Positions 53,550 through 64,000 of a stretch of DNA of 64,000 bases are shown here, in pieces. Where the stretch lies: positions 1,640,653 to 1,704,652 of the forward strand of contig QEOQ01000141.1 of assembly GCA_010279815.1 (NCBI GenBank), given 5' to 3'. A model generated the notes under the pieces. It had not been told where the DNA came from, ran no database searches, and was given only the letters and a program-made list of their open reading frames with translations. Source of the stretch: Brachionus plicatilis (lineage: Eukaryota > Rotifera > Eurotatoria > Ploima > Brachionidae). A program made the position numbers and the translations under genes. How positions within the stretch are numbered: the stretch's first letter is position 1; each line of letters begins with the position of its first letter.

Positions 53550-54973
53550 ATGATCAAAGACACATTGTTGTACGATCTTTTATCAATAAAGCCTGATGCT
53601 TGCGAAAATGATATAATTGTAGCCTATTACGAAATGGCTGAGAGGCATCATCCAGAAAATCTAAAAGAAAAAAATCATGACTCAATTTCAAAATTTGATG
53701 AGATAAAGTTTGCTTATGACGTTCTTTCTAACGAACAAAACAGAAAGTTCTACGATGAAAATGGCTACGAGGCTACAAAAGAAATGTTCGATAAACAGGA
53801 TGAATTCAGCTATGATAACTACACAAGTCAAAATTATTATGGAAGTCTAATTAACAACGAGTATGATTTTTATCAAACACCGAAATTTACAAAAAATCTT
53901 GTTTTTCCTCTTAAGTAACTTAAATCAAATTTAAAGAAATTGAAATTTTTATTCCAAATAATGAAGGGTTTCTTTAAAAGATTTGTATAGAGGTACAAAA
54001 AAAAATTTTGACTACCAAGTATTGGTCATATGCAAAGATTGCGATGGGTACATCACTCAATTTTATCTTAAATTTCTCAAATTTAATCTATTTATTTAGA
54101 ACAGGTTTTAAAAAAGTAAACACAGACAAAAAGTGTCCGAAATGTGGTGATCAAGAAGAAGATTCAAGTGTCAGAATTAGGGAAATTTGTTCGGAGTGCA
54201 GTGAATGTCTAACTTGTGCGGGAGAACGAGTGGTTCAAGAAGAAAAAAAAATTGAGATAAACATTGAAAAAGGCATGCGCCACAGACAACAGATTGCTTT
54301 TACTGGTCTGAGCAATCAAACAGTTAATAAAAAAATTTTAAATATATTTTTTTTAATTTGTTTTAATCAAGCCTGGTTATGAGACTGGAGATTTGATATT
54401 TATTTTGGAACAAAGCAAACATGATACCTTTAGCAGACATGAAGACTATTTGATCATGAAACACACGATAAATTTAACTGAGGCTTTGTGTGGATTTAAA
54501 ATTCTATTTAGACATTTAGATGGGCGTCTAAAGGCAATCACTTGTTCGGGTGGAGAATATTTTCATAATCAGACAGTTAAGTCTATTCCAAAGCTTGGAA
54601 TGCCAAAATTAAATTCATCAGATTGCGGCGATTTAATAATAAAATTTAGTGTTAATTTTCCGGAGAGTAAATCGTTAAATTTGGAAAAAATAAAGGTAAG
54701 TGTTGAAAATTTGAGTTTTCTGCTTGATAAGTTTATGTCTAGATATTGGAAGAAATTTTACCACCTAAGAGAACAATTGAATTTAAAGAGGATGAAAAGA
54801 TAGTTGAAGTTACAAGCGAACATGTAGATAAAAACTTTTTTGACTACGAATCTGACGATGAAATTAGATATGCCGTAGATGAAAATTTACCAGAAGAAGC
54901 ATTTTTGATAAAAGAAGATATGCAAGAGGAGTTCGAAAGTAACCCTCAAAGAATTGAGTGCAATACGCAATAG
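53550..54973 (+). CDS. Divergent type I DnaJ (DNAJA/Ydj1-like) co-chaperone
   Basis: Exons: 53550-53914, 53967-54047, 54100-54322, 54372-54695, 54743-54973; introns of 47-52 nt, 407 residues. Type I J proteins deliver clients to Hsp70 and stimulate its ATPase. The J domain (1-70) has HPE at about 34-36 where HPD is near-universal. The Gly/Phe region is almost absent, replaced by a Tyr/Asn-rich linker. The client-binding part starts at VSLKDLYRGTKKNF. The zinc-finger domain keeps CKDCDGTG but the other repeats are reduced (CPKCGD, CSEC, CLTCAG). The second beta domain (GYETGDLIFILEQ, LTEALCGFKI) and the family-like ending IECNTQ are intact. The exon joins rebuild conserved blocks exactly, so it is a real gene despite the odd J domain. 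Confidence 0.9.
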
Positions 54974-55706
54974 ATCTTTTTTTTAAATTCACTTCTCTTT
55001 CATTTAATAAAAGGATAATTTTCTCAAGGACCTCAAAAAAATTAAAAAATTTATAAACGAATTTTATTAACTCAATTTGACCCAAGAATTCGGGTTAATA
55101 GGGTGCACCCTTTTACTTTCATTTTTATACAATTATTTCCATAATCATATCATTGGGCCAAAATTTCACTCAATTTTCATAGATTTCGGTGAACTCTTAG
55201 AAAAAAAGAAGTGAAATTCTAGCATTATTATCCTAATATTAAACCCTTTCTGTTTTTAAAGCTTATGCTTTATTTTGTCACCCGAAATATTCAAAAATAT
55301 TGGAAAAAAGTTAATAATATAATTTTTCATTTAATATTTTATTTTTTTATCACTTTGCTGTTTTTAAACATTTCTATCCTTACCGACAATATTCTAATTT
55401 ATTTCATAATTTTTAATTTTTACCAAAAATTAGTTCATTTTACAAGAAATAATGCAAATAATTAAAAGATTTCATGAGAAATAATTTAAGTAGAATTTTT
55501 CCTAAAAATTAAAATAATTTTAAAATTTTATTTAATTTTATCAAAAATAAAACATAGAAAATTTATATGCTTTACCAAGAATTTATGTTAAATTTAGAAA
55601 AATTGATTTAATTTGACGTATTTTGTGTTATTTTACGTAAAACTATCCCAATTTTTTTAAAAGAAATTTAAAATAAAATTACTGTAACTTTAATTTTAAT
55701 GAAATA
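54974..55706. other. AT-rich intergenic sequence
   Basis: 3' flank of the DnaJ gene, then plain AT-rich sequence up to the MITE target duplication at 55698-55706. Confidence 0.5.
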
Positions 55707-56056
55707 GGGGCTGTGAAGTTCATTTCAATTCGATCGTTTCAATTCAGAAAAATTTGAATAACTTTTTTACTATAAGGAATAATTTAGTTCTGTAAAATGC
55801 TTAATGTTTAAGCAACTTTGCTTAATCCGAAAATATATGTCTGCAAAAACAATGCAAGTAAGTGCACAATTGAATACTTTTTAATTGTGTGCAAAATGCA
55901 TAAAATTGCAGAGTATTTTGCAGACTTATTTTACTGAATTAAGCAAATTTGCTTATAATTGAACATTTTACAGAACTAAATTATCTCTTTTAGTAAAAAA
56001 GTTATTCAAGTTTTTCTGAATTGAAATGATCGAATTGAAACCAACTTCACAACCCC
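55707..56056. mobile_element. MITE with 9-bp target duplication, copy 2 (350 bp)
   Basis: Ends GGGGCTGTGAAGTTCATTTC and CACAACCCC inverted. Flanked by a perfect 9-bp duplication AATGAAATA (55698-55706, 56057-56065). Very similar to the copy at 30769-31124 along its length, including the TGCAGA steps. Confidence 0.92.
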
Positions 56057-56091
56057 AATGAAATATTAGATTTCATAAAAATTCCAAAAAC

Positions 56092-56290
56092 TCTTGATTT
56101 TGAACTTTAAGCAATTTAAACAAAATTTGAAGAACATTTTAGTGATTTTCTTGAAAGCACCAATTAATCTTCCAAAGCAACCATCTCTTTTTACTATTAA
56201 AGTGCTGATTTATGTCAAAAAATTTGTTTCAATATTGGAAAATGTCTTTATTGTCTAAATCTGTGTATTTGCCTTGAAATTTTTTTGGGG
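56092..56290 (+). pseudogene. Second decayed copy of the transposon zinc-finger protein
   Basis: A stop-ridden frame reads IPKTLDFEL, then FEEHFSDFLEST, then CFNIGKCLYCLNLCICL. It aligns with MPKILNFELEAIF and CYNFGECPHRLKLCIC of the pseudogene at 29870. Five in-frame stops are present. Confidence 0.5.
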
Positions 56291-57558
56291 TAAAATGGAT
56301 TGTGTTGGTTTTGAAAAACATATATTTAACAATCTTAAAAATTTCCAAATAAATCTTGCTAATATCTTTAAAAAACAAATTAAGGAAGTATGTATTCGAC
56401 CAATAAAGGTACAGGATTTTTTGATTAAGTCATATTTTTTTAGTTTAAAATTCAATTTTAAATTTTTAGGAAAAAAGACAACCTTGTGGCAGTTGAAATT
56501 TAAAGTCTAACAATTATTTTATATTTATTTTTATATTATCTTTTTGATGCTTATATTTTTTTATATTTAAATTTGAAGGAGCTTTAGCTCGTTTCAGATA
56601 AATATAAATAAATAAAAACTTGAACGAAAAAATGAAATTTTTAATGGTGACAATTTTGATACTTAAAATGATCAAAAGTAAAATATTTTTAAATTAAAAT
56701 ATAAATAAAATTAAAATATAAATATAAGGAGTTTTAGTTTAATGTCTAAACTCAATAAGTAAAAAAATAATATATTTTAAACACCAGGTCATCAAACATT
56801 TGTGTTTTAAAATAAATGAATTTCTTTAGGAAAATTTTCTACTAAATCCTACATCCATTTTTTAAAAAGTGGAGGTTTACAATGTTCTTTGATACGGGAA
56901 GAAAAATTTATAAAATTTAATGAATTAATTTTTTTTTTTCATATATTTTTCTGATCTTTCAAGATTTTTTTTAATATAAATAGAATTTTCGGATCTCAGA
57001 TCACTTTTTAACTTTAGAACTAGCTTCCCTATTTCCGACAATTGAGTGTTTTAAATTGAATATTTTTATTTATTTGATTGTAATAAAAAATGGCAAAATC
57101 AAAGCCTTAATTATTCTAGTTGATGAATATTTCCTTATTTTTAATTCTTGTTTAATAATTTAAAAATAAAGAGAGGAAGGCCTTTAAACTCAATTTGTTA
57201 AAAAAAATTTCCATTTCTTTTCATTAATATGATTTTTACTGGATAATAAGTGGGTGCAGATGATCAACTCGATACAGTAACCTCTGTGTAAGATCGGAGC
57301 CATATCTAAAAAAGGTGCTGTAAAAGAAGATGAGCACTTCCCCAATATCCTTTGACAAATTTTGTTTGATACTAATAAATGAAAAATGTATTTTTGAATA
57401 ATTAGATTAAACTTTTTTATTTATCAAAAACAATGTCCAATAACTTGAAATAACATAATAAAGCACATCCAGAATGCAATCATATTTAATTAAATAAAGA
57501 ATTTCAGAAATGTATCAAAAAAGTGTCTTATTTAAAAACTTTTACAAAATTATACTAT
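56291..57558. other. AT-rich intergenic sequence
   Basis: A (AAAT)n-type tail near 56600-56620 suggests an old retroposed end. A minus-strand stretch at about 57245-57360 is open (DIGEVLIFFYSTFF) but too short to assign. Confidence 0.45.
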
Positions 57559-58678
57559 CTATTTTCTAAATATTACTTGTTTATAATCTTTGCTAAACAA
57601 CATACTATTTAAATAATCCTTTACTTCAAGCGAATAAGATTTCAAATCTTGTTTGGTTCCATCGACACAAAAACTTAAATTGTCGGCAATATTCCTAAAC
57701 AAATTGGTAAAATTTGTTGTTTCTATGTAACTTAGATCTATTTTTCGCTTCCATTGAAGATCTTTTAGTTTTTTTTTGCCCAATTCTTTCTTTTTTTTGA
57801 ATATTTTCAGCCTTAAATCAATGCAATCATGCCGATTTAACAAAACACGCTGGTCGAACCGTTTTTTACACATTTGACATGTCCATACACGGCCAGTCGG
57901 AGGTATCACAGTAGAAGAAGACGATTCGGACGAAGGCTGGACAGATTTTTTACCATTTTTAGTCCTTTTGCCCTTGGAAGCACTTTTAGGTTTTTCAAGA
58001 TCTTCATCCGATATGTTCTGATTATTAAATGAGTCTTTGCTTTCTTCATTTGAATTTTCATTTAAATTATCATTGGAATCAGCGACCAGAACTTCATATC
58101 CCACTTAAATCTAATAATTAAAATCGTGCTTCTCTTTGGCAAAATAATTCTTACTATTTTTTGTTTTTCGCATTCTACTATGAGATGAATAATACGTTAA
58201 TTCTTCACCTGGATTTATTTCCTTTTTTTATAAATTTTGTTATCAATAAAAAAAAATTTTAAAAAATTAAATTTTCTAATACTTTTATGGTGTAATAGTT
58301 TATTTTGTTGTCTTGTTGAAGGCAAATTATGTTTTGTTTTTTGAAATCAGTGGTAGATCTAATAAATCTCAACCAATTACCATCTTTGGCATCAGTAGCA
58401 TCAATGTAAAAAATTGGGATCTGTTTTGAGTTTAAAATCTTTTTTAACAAAAATTATACAGGATAAATTTTATTTACAAAATTGAAGACAATTACCGCCC
58501 AAATATAAGTAAGATCTTCATTAGATTGAAGACTATTGCGTATTTTTCCATCATAAGTTCCAATGAATTGGTTTGCCCGGACTGTTTCACGTGAAAAAGC
58601 TCCCAAATCATTAGCAAATAAGTTCGATTCTTTCAATTCAATAAATACCGGTATCTCAATTTCAATTTCGGTGCTCAT
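57559..58678 (-). CDS. PR/SET-domain protein (PRDM-like) with one zinc finger
   Basis: Exons: 58678-58496, 58438-58283, 58221-58155, 58103-57559; 316 residues, phases checked. The PR domain fills residues 1-135: LGAFSRETVRANQFIGTYDG, then across the first splice YIWAILN, then FYIDATDAKDGNWLRFIR, NIICLQQDNKINYYT, and across the second splice INPGEELTYY. PR domains are SET-related; in some PRDMs they methylate histone lysines. After an acidic/basic disordered linker comes one finger, WTCQMCKKRFDQRVLLNRHDC, which ends His-x-Cys and so is C2HC or degenerate. The C-terminal 85 residues are Lys-rich, then helical and unrecognised. Most PRDMs have several C2H2 fingers, so this one is minimal. Likely a nuclear regulator; PRDM subclass not assigned. 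Confidence 0.85.
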
Positions 58679-60914
58679 TTTTCAGGTGTTTGATTCTCTC
58701 TAACTATGAAAAAAATAAAGTTTGTTTTGAAATAAATTTTCAAAAGGCAAATTTTTTAGTTTTGATTCTTAATTAAAAATTCTCATTTTGATATTAAATA
58801 AGTGTTTGAAAAATAAAACTTAATTTCTTGTTGTATTTGTCTCGACTGTCTTGGTTTTTATTTATAGCTGAGTGATGTACAAATTTACTGATTTTTTGAA
58901 ATTTTTTAAAAAAGATAATATGCGCTATGCAAAATTTTAATTACAATTTAACAGAAAAACAGAAATTATTCAAGCGGTTTCAACTCGAATTTAAATTTAT
59001 TGATTTTAAATTTTTTAAAGCAATATATATTTTAACTTAATTCGTGTTGTTTTTGCACTTTTTTATGCAATAAGTGAATTCAACATGAATGATGAGATTT
59101 TAAAAAATTAATAAAAAATCACTTTTGAGAAGGTGGCTTTTTTCTAAGTTGAGTGAAATTAATTTAAGAAATCTTACATTTTATTTTATGATCATTTAAT
59201 TCGACTCATTTCAAAAGTAAACTCTTTTTGAATTTTAAATAATGATTCAATGAAAAGCTTTTTGAATTTCCATATGTTTTGGAAATTTTTGGAAAATATT
59301 TGAAATTTAAATTCTTTTATTCATTATTGATATAGCCTTATATCTAAGATTTTTCAAAATATTATTGATAAACGAATTTTGTAGTTTATTTAATTTTTTC
59401 GAAAAAAAAATATAAAATCTTATTTTAGGTAATTGAAATCAAGTAAAATCAAATAAAATCAGTGAGCTTAAATTTTAATTATTTCAGAACAAATTTCAAG
59501 GTTATAATCAACAGGCTAATTTCCATGTTATGAAAGATCGATTAACACTTCATTTATTTGATTTTTAAAATAATTTTTAAATATTAAAAAAAATAAAAAA
59601 AATTGAAATAATTTAATTAAATTTATTGATTTTTTTTACAAATTCTGCAAAAATCAAATTGATATTATTAATAATAGATAGCTTGAATGCTACAAACTTC
59701 AACTTTGATGCCTTGATCACAAAGCTATTCATCAGTCTTGTATATAAATATTCAAGAATTTAACACCGTTAAGCGTTTTTGTTTTAATCAGATTGTAACT
59801 ATTCCTTAAGCCATTTTTCTTGAATTTCATTCTTAAATTTTTGGAATAATTATGGAAAAAAGCGTTTATGGGCAAAAGATAAAATTCTATAAAGAGTTCT
59901 AAGCTGAAAAGCATATAAGCCATTTTTTTCTAGAAAATTGTCAAAGTCAATGAAAAATTCTATTTAAATCAAACTTTTTTTCATAAAAAACAGAATTTAC
60001 TAAAAATTTAATTTCATTACAAATTATGTGATAAAATGTAAAAGAATGTAAAATTTCAAGTTGAAAAAATGTTCAAAATTTCGGTAAAACCACTGGAAAA
60101 AATCAGGACTGTAGATAAAGATTATACAGAGATGTATTCTCGAATACATTTAAGCATTCATGTGTACTCTTTGTATATTTCAAGCTATAAAAAATAAATT
60201 GAATAAAGAATAAAGAATTTTATTTAGTATATTATTACTTGTCATTTAAAAAAATAATTTCATTGATTTTCTATGATTTAAGAATTCTTATTTTTGATTA
60301 AACAAGAATAACATATTAATTCTTAGAAAGGTTCGGTTTCAAAAGGTTTCATTAGACAGATATTATAAGGAATTTTTAAATCATAATTCCAATAAAAATA
60401 TTAAATGATAGGCAAATGATATAATAAATGTTTTAATTTGAATTTTGTCTATTTTAAATAATCAATATTTTTAAATAAAACAATCAGCATCAAAATTTTC
60501 TAAAATCTAAGATTTAATTAAATTTCAAAATTACTGCTTTATTATAAATAAATCTGATTCTCATGATATTTCTTTGTGTGAGTTTTAATATAATACTGAA
60601 TTTGTGTTTCCCAAATAAACTTGATGTAATAAAAATTGATAAATTTTTTATAAAATCTAACTTTTGATTTTAAATGAAGGGAATTCTTTGCAGTTCATTA
60701 GGGACGACAATTTTTTCCAATTTTTTTCTTTTCGAAAAAACTGAGTCTCTTATCTTTATGTTCAAAAATAAATCAAAATTAATGAAAAATAATCATCAAG
60801 TGTAAATGAAATATCGATTTTTTTAAATTAAAGCAAGAAAAAGTAGAATAAATTTTTATAAGATTTATTTCGAAACAAATAAATACTGCTGAAAAAGAAA
60901 TATTTTGAGACAAG
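58679..60914. other. 2.2 kb AT-rich intergenic sequence
   Basis: Divergent 5' flanks of the PR-domain gene and the ATP-grasp-like gene. I see no gene, RNA or element. The 63-codon minus frame at 59732-59923 has no support. Confidence 0.5.
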
Positions 60915-62384
60915 ATGAAAAATTTAGACGAAAAAATTAAATTATCAAAAATTTATGCAGTTGATATCCATCCAAATGAATTTGATCCAAAGTATCACTT
61001 TTATTCAAAGGCACTCAAACACAAAATGAACCAAGCTGGATGTGAATTTTTCCAGATGAATAATGAACAAATAATTCTGCGCTACTCTCGCTTAAAGCCT
61101 AGCGTAAATACTGATTATTTAAGGCAATGTCTAAATTACAGATCAAAATTTTACACCTGGGGTGGATGCGACTTATTCAAAGTTGTAGATAGAAAAGGAA
61201 AGAAACAGCTTATTCTCATTGAGTCCAATACATGTGCTTCTGGAGTAAAGTCGACACCGTTTTTCAACCAATCGGACAAATATGGTCCATACAAAAAATT
61301 GGTCGAAAATTTTATGGAATTGTTTGAAAAAAGTGACACCAAGTCAGGTGATTTGGCCGTCATTTACGACCAAAACTCGACAGAATCAAGTGGATATGCA
61401 ACATGTCTTGCTGATTTGACAGGTGAAAAAGTTTGGTTGGTGCAATATCTTGACGAATCTTTAAGTGTAAAGTGGTCAGATGGTATTATGTATGTGCGTG
61501 ATGCAGACGAAAATTGGCATGCAATCCGGGGCTGTGTTAGATTGGTCACTCAAAAGCCATGGACAAAAATACCACTAATTTCCAAAACAATTGTAGTTAA
61601 TCCTATCATCACTTGTCTAGCTGGAGGACGAAATAAGAACATTGCGTCCTATGCCTACAAATTGTTCAATGCTGAACAGTTGGAAAATTCTACAAAGCTT
61701 GGTATTCGCGAGCCGTACACTTTGATAAATGTTGAAAAAAAAGACATCAAGTTTTTGGTCGAGAATGATGTGAATCTAAATAAAAAAGCGGTGATCAAAG
61801 TTCCATATGACAATTGTGGCCAAGGAGTCTACACTATTGTAAATGATTATGAATTGAGAAAATTTCTCAATACAAATCATAATTACGAAAAGTTTTTGGT
61901 TCAAAGTTTGTGTGGAAATTTTAAGTGGTCGTCTGGACAATATTTTCATCTTGGAACCTTACCAAATATGAAAACAGATGAAATATTTGCATTTGACGTT
62001 CGAATGCTGGTTAAATCGAATAGAAATGGATTTAGTCCAGTTTCGGTAAATTTTAGAAGGGCTAGAAAACCACTAGCTGATAGCTTGATTAACATGGACT
62101 CCTCGTGGGATATTCTGGGAACAAATTTGTCCACGACTATTGGTGTAAACAATTGGAAAACTGACGAAGAAAGACTATTGGTAATGAACGATCATGATTT
62201 TACCCAACTAGGGATGGATATTGATGATTTAATAGAATCGTACATACAGACTGTGCTAGCAATGGTGGCAATTGATCATCTTTGTATTCAACTTTATGAT
62301 GATTCAATGAAATTATTTGATTTTGATCTTTTTAAAAAAATTAATCCTGATGAAATTTTAATCAATGAGATAAAAGTTAAATAG
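60915..62384 (+). CDS. ATP-grasp-like enzyme, intronless
   Basis: 489 residues from ATG 60915 to TAG, one exon. The chain looks globular throughout, with no signal peptide or membrane segment. AVIKVPYDNCGQGVYTI (about 296-312) looks like the ATP-grasp glycine-rich loop. FAFDVRMLV and SVNFRRARKPL further on, and FDFDLFKKI near the end, carry acidic and basic residues that could bind metal and phosphate. TWGGCDLFKV and LILIESNTCASG (about 85-110) are an N-terminal substrate-side block. I believe similar proteins occur in bacteria and fungi, but this is from memory and the substrate is unknown. The lack of introns contrasts with intron-rich neighbours and fits either transfer or retroposition. 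Confidence 0.7.
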   Translation: MKNLDEKIKLSKIYAVDIHPNEFDPKYHFYSKALKHKMNQAGCEFFQMNNEQIILRYSRLKPSVNTDYLRQCLNYRSKFYTWGGCDLFKVVDRKGKKQLILIESNTCASGVKSTPFFNQSDKYGPYKKLVENFMELFEKSDTKSGDLAVIYDQNSTESSGYATCLADLTGEKVWLVQYLDESLSVKWSDGIMYVRDADENWHAIRGCVRLVTQKPWTKIPLISKTIVVNPIITCLAGGRNKNIASYAYKLFNAEQLENSTKLGIREPYTLINVEKKDIKFLVENDVNLNKKAVIKVPYDNCGQGVYTIVNDYELRKFLNTNHNYEKFLVQSLCGNFKWSSGQYFHLGTLPNMKTDEIFAFDVRMLVKSNRNGFSPVSVNFRRARKPLADSLINMDSSWDILGTNLSTTIGVNNWKTDEERLLVMNDHDFTQLGMDIDDLIESYIQTVLAMVAIDHLCIQLYDDSMKLFDFDLFKKINPDEILINEIKVK

Positions 62385-62904
62385 ATAGATAAAAATGATT
62401 TAACATATTTTTTTAATAAAAATTAATGAAAAAGATTTTGTTTTTTTTTCATGGTAAAAATTTTTGTGACCGTGGAAACCGGATCCTAGAAAAGTCATTT
62501 TATTTTATCGTATCTTCAATTTTCAAATTTTAGTTTTCAATTCATATTAACTCTTCTTTTCAAAAAACTTGTGCATTCCATAAAATATTTTCATCTTAAA
62601 AAAAAATAGTTTATTTAAGCCTTTTAGCTTCTATTCTAAATTTAAAAAATTAAATTTTTAAACGATAACAAAGAAACTTATAATTCAAAATAAAGTTAAA
62701 AACCATAATACTTTTCACAATTTTCTTTTTTAAATACTGGCAATAATTTAAAAAATAAAAATTTATAAATTTTACTAATTAATAATGTAATAGTATTAGT
62801 AGTTTAGTTTTTATGTGACAATTCTAACATCTTGGAGAACAGCAAAAGCTATATTTGGTTCATTCATGGACAATAATTTGCATTATACAACTTAAATATA
62901 TTCT
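62385..62904. other. AT-rich 3' flank
   Basis: An AATAAA-type signal lies near 62415. Nothing else is visible. Confidence 0.5.
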
Positions 62905-63185
62905 AGTCAACTTTTCGATTTTTCAATTATTCTCTTCTATTACTCATTCAACTTTTCATTTATTCAAATTTTCAATTATTCAATTTTTCAATTTTTCAAT
63001 TTTCAACTTTTCATTTATTCAATTTTTCAAATTTTCAATTATTCAATTTTCAACTTTTCATTTATTCAATTTTTCAACTTTTCAACTTTTCATTTATCCA
63101 ATTATTCAATTTTTCATTTTTTCAACTTTTAAAATATTTTTTTATTAAAACTAATTTATTTATTCAACTATTCAATTTTTCTTTC
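62905..63185. repeat. Low-complexity TTCAA(T/C)TTTTCA array, left arm
   Basis: Imperfect tandem steps of TTCAATTTTTCAACTTTTCA and TTTATTCAA cover about 280 bp, pyrimidine-rich on the plus strand. The translated frame (FQLF/FNFSIIQF) is a consequence of the repeat and not a gene. The inverted version lies at 63550-63725. Confidence 0.8.
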
Positions 63186-63549
63186 ATTCCATTTTAAAAC
63201 TTTATTAAAACAAAAAATATATAATAAAACACATGAAAAAAATAAAAAATATAGCGAATTATAATTCAGAGCATTTTTTGATTTTGAAACAATCAAGTTA
63301 ACCCAGTATATTAACGAAAAATTTTAAAACAATATAATTTGTAGGTTAAAGAAATCTAATTTTAAAATTAACCATATATTGACTATGCGTAAAGCGTCGC
63401 CAGACGTTTTACAACCGAGGTTTATTTTATAAAACCGAGGTTTATTTCAAAATTATATTTCTTTTAACAAAATTTTAGATAAAATTATAGAGGTCCGAGG
63501 CATAGCCCTGGTTTAGGGATTTCGGTTGAGCAAAAAGAGTGAGAGTTTT
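63186..63549. other. Spacer between the two low-complexity arms
   Basis: Contains a direct repeat ACCGAGGTTTATTT (near 63415 and 63436) and a GC-richer patch with CGTAAAGCGTCGCCAGACG near 63388. No gene recognised. Confidence 0.5.
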
Positions 63550-63725
63550 TTTCTTAAATAGTTGAATAAGTTATAAAATTTAAAAATTGAAAAAAAGAAT
63601 AATTGAATAGTTGAATGAGTTTAAAAAAAGAAAAATTGAAAAGTTGAATAGTTGAATAAGGTAATAAATTTAAAATTTGAATAATAGAATAATTGAATAG
63701 TTGAATAAGTTGAAAAAAAAGAATT
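63550..63725. repeat. Low-complexity TTGAATAGTTGAATAA array, right arm
   Basis: Purine-rich steps AATTGAATAGTTGAATAAG on the plus strand, the inverted complement of the array at 62905-63185. Together they could form a long imperfect hairpin. Confidence 0.8.
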
Positions 63726-64000
63726 ATAGAAAAGTACACATAGTAGGAATAAAATAATAATCAAAAAATGATAATTGTAATATTGAGGAACATAAAAAGT
63801 TGACCATTACTCATTTGATTAGATTGCAGAAATATTGCTACTTATTAAAAGAGTTTTTTTAAACTCATTCCTTGCGTCTGTCAACACCATTAGTTTGAGG
63901 CCCTGTGACTATAATTCAATAATATTTTTTTTTATAAATCAAAAAATATATTTTGTATAATCAGTTTTAGACGACAAATAATAAGATTAAATAAAGAAAA
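63726..64000. other. AT-rich end of window
   Basis: Nothing recognised. Confidence 0.5.

Noticed and set aside
57245..57360. Open minus-strand stretch reminiscent of a nucleotidyltransferase-associated segment
   Set aside because: About 40 codons without splice-supported context; resemblance too weak.
62855..63148. 97-codon Phe/Gln/Leu-rich frame
   Set aside because: Direct translation of the TTCAATTTTTCAA repeat array.
1..64000. CRISPR arrays, bacterial operons, tRNA and rRNA genes
   Set aside because: The window is intron-bearing animal DNA. No regularly spaced repeats of CRISPR type and no cloverleaf or rRNA sequence were seen by eye; a tRNA scan could still find a diverged gene.

Overview
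The window looks like nuclear DNA of a small-genome invertebrate animal. It is extremely AT-rich. Genes carry mostly 45-60 nt introns plus a few long introns stuffed with small transposons. The gene set is metazoan: SUZ12 with a VEFS box, an ILRUN/C6orf106 homologue, a PR-domain (PRDM) protein, a FYVE-bearing rabaptin, sphingosine kinase and a DNAJA co-chaperone. My best guess is a monogonont rotifer (Brachionus-like); this is inference from composition and gene style, and nothing in the window proves it.

Layout. 1-5514 (+): 3' part of a PLAT-ankyrin gene whose last exons are a tandem duplication. 5636-8500: a 1 kb Tc1/mariner-derived foldback, a 41-bp minisatellite and a decayed LINE. 8506-10087 (-): sphingosine kinase. 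10.9-12.6 kb: LINE and MULE-type debris. 13462-16751 (+): an unknown coding exon and a 13-repeat LRR protein. 17.7-25.6 kb: hAT-type MITEs, one of them split by a full-length Ty3/gypsy retrotransposon (18831-25198, read on -) with two LTRs that look identical. 26117-28937 (-): ILRUN. 29.6-31.8 kb: a zinc-finger transposon remnant, a MITE with a 9-bp target duplication, and a LINE 3' end. 32705-34386 (-): a six-exon proline-rich protein. 37675-39060 (-): SUZ12. 40.5-42 kb: a long foldback with a retroposed fragment in its loop. 44117-44329 (-): small unknown protein. 44578-51118 (+): rabaptin, seven exons, one GC-AG intron. 53550-54973 (+): divergent DnaJ. 57559-58678 (-): PR-domain protein. 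60915-62384 (+): intronless ATP-grasp-like enzyme. 62.9-63.7 kb: low-complexity inverted arms.

The host genes form no operon or shared pathway. They are housekeeping, chromatin, trafficking and signalling genes separated by mobile-element sequence. Intron phases were checked by hand at each junction I report, so the multi-exon models for sphingosine kinase, ILRUN, the proline-rich protein, rabaptin, DnaJ and the PR protein are closed reading frames from start to stop.

The most unusual signals are: (1) a dense array of the dyad CACNGTG, mostly CACTGTGA, through both LTRs and the whole coding region of the gypsy element, almost absent elsewhere in the window; (2) the same element's Gag, which begins with several predicted membrane segments; (3) a tandem exon duplication in the PLAT-ankyrin gene in which each copy is the empty-site control for a transposon inserted in the other, and in which a coding sequence appears to have become a splice donor.
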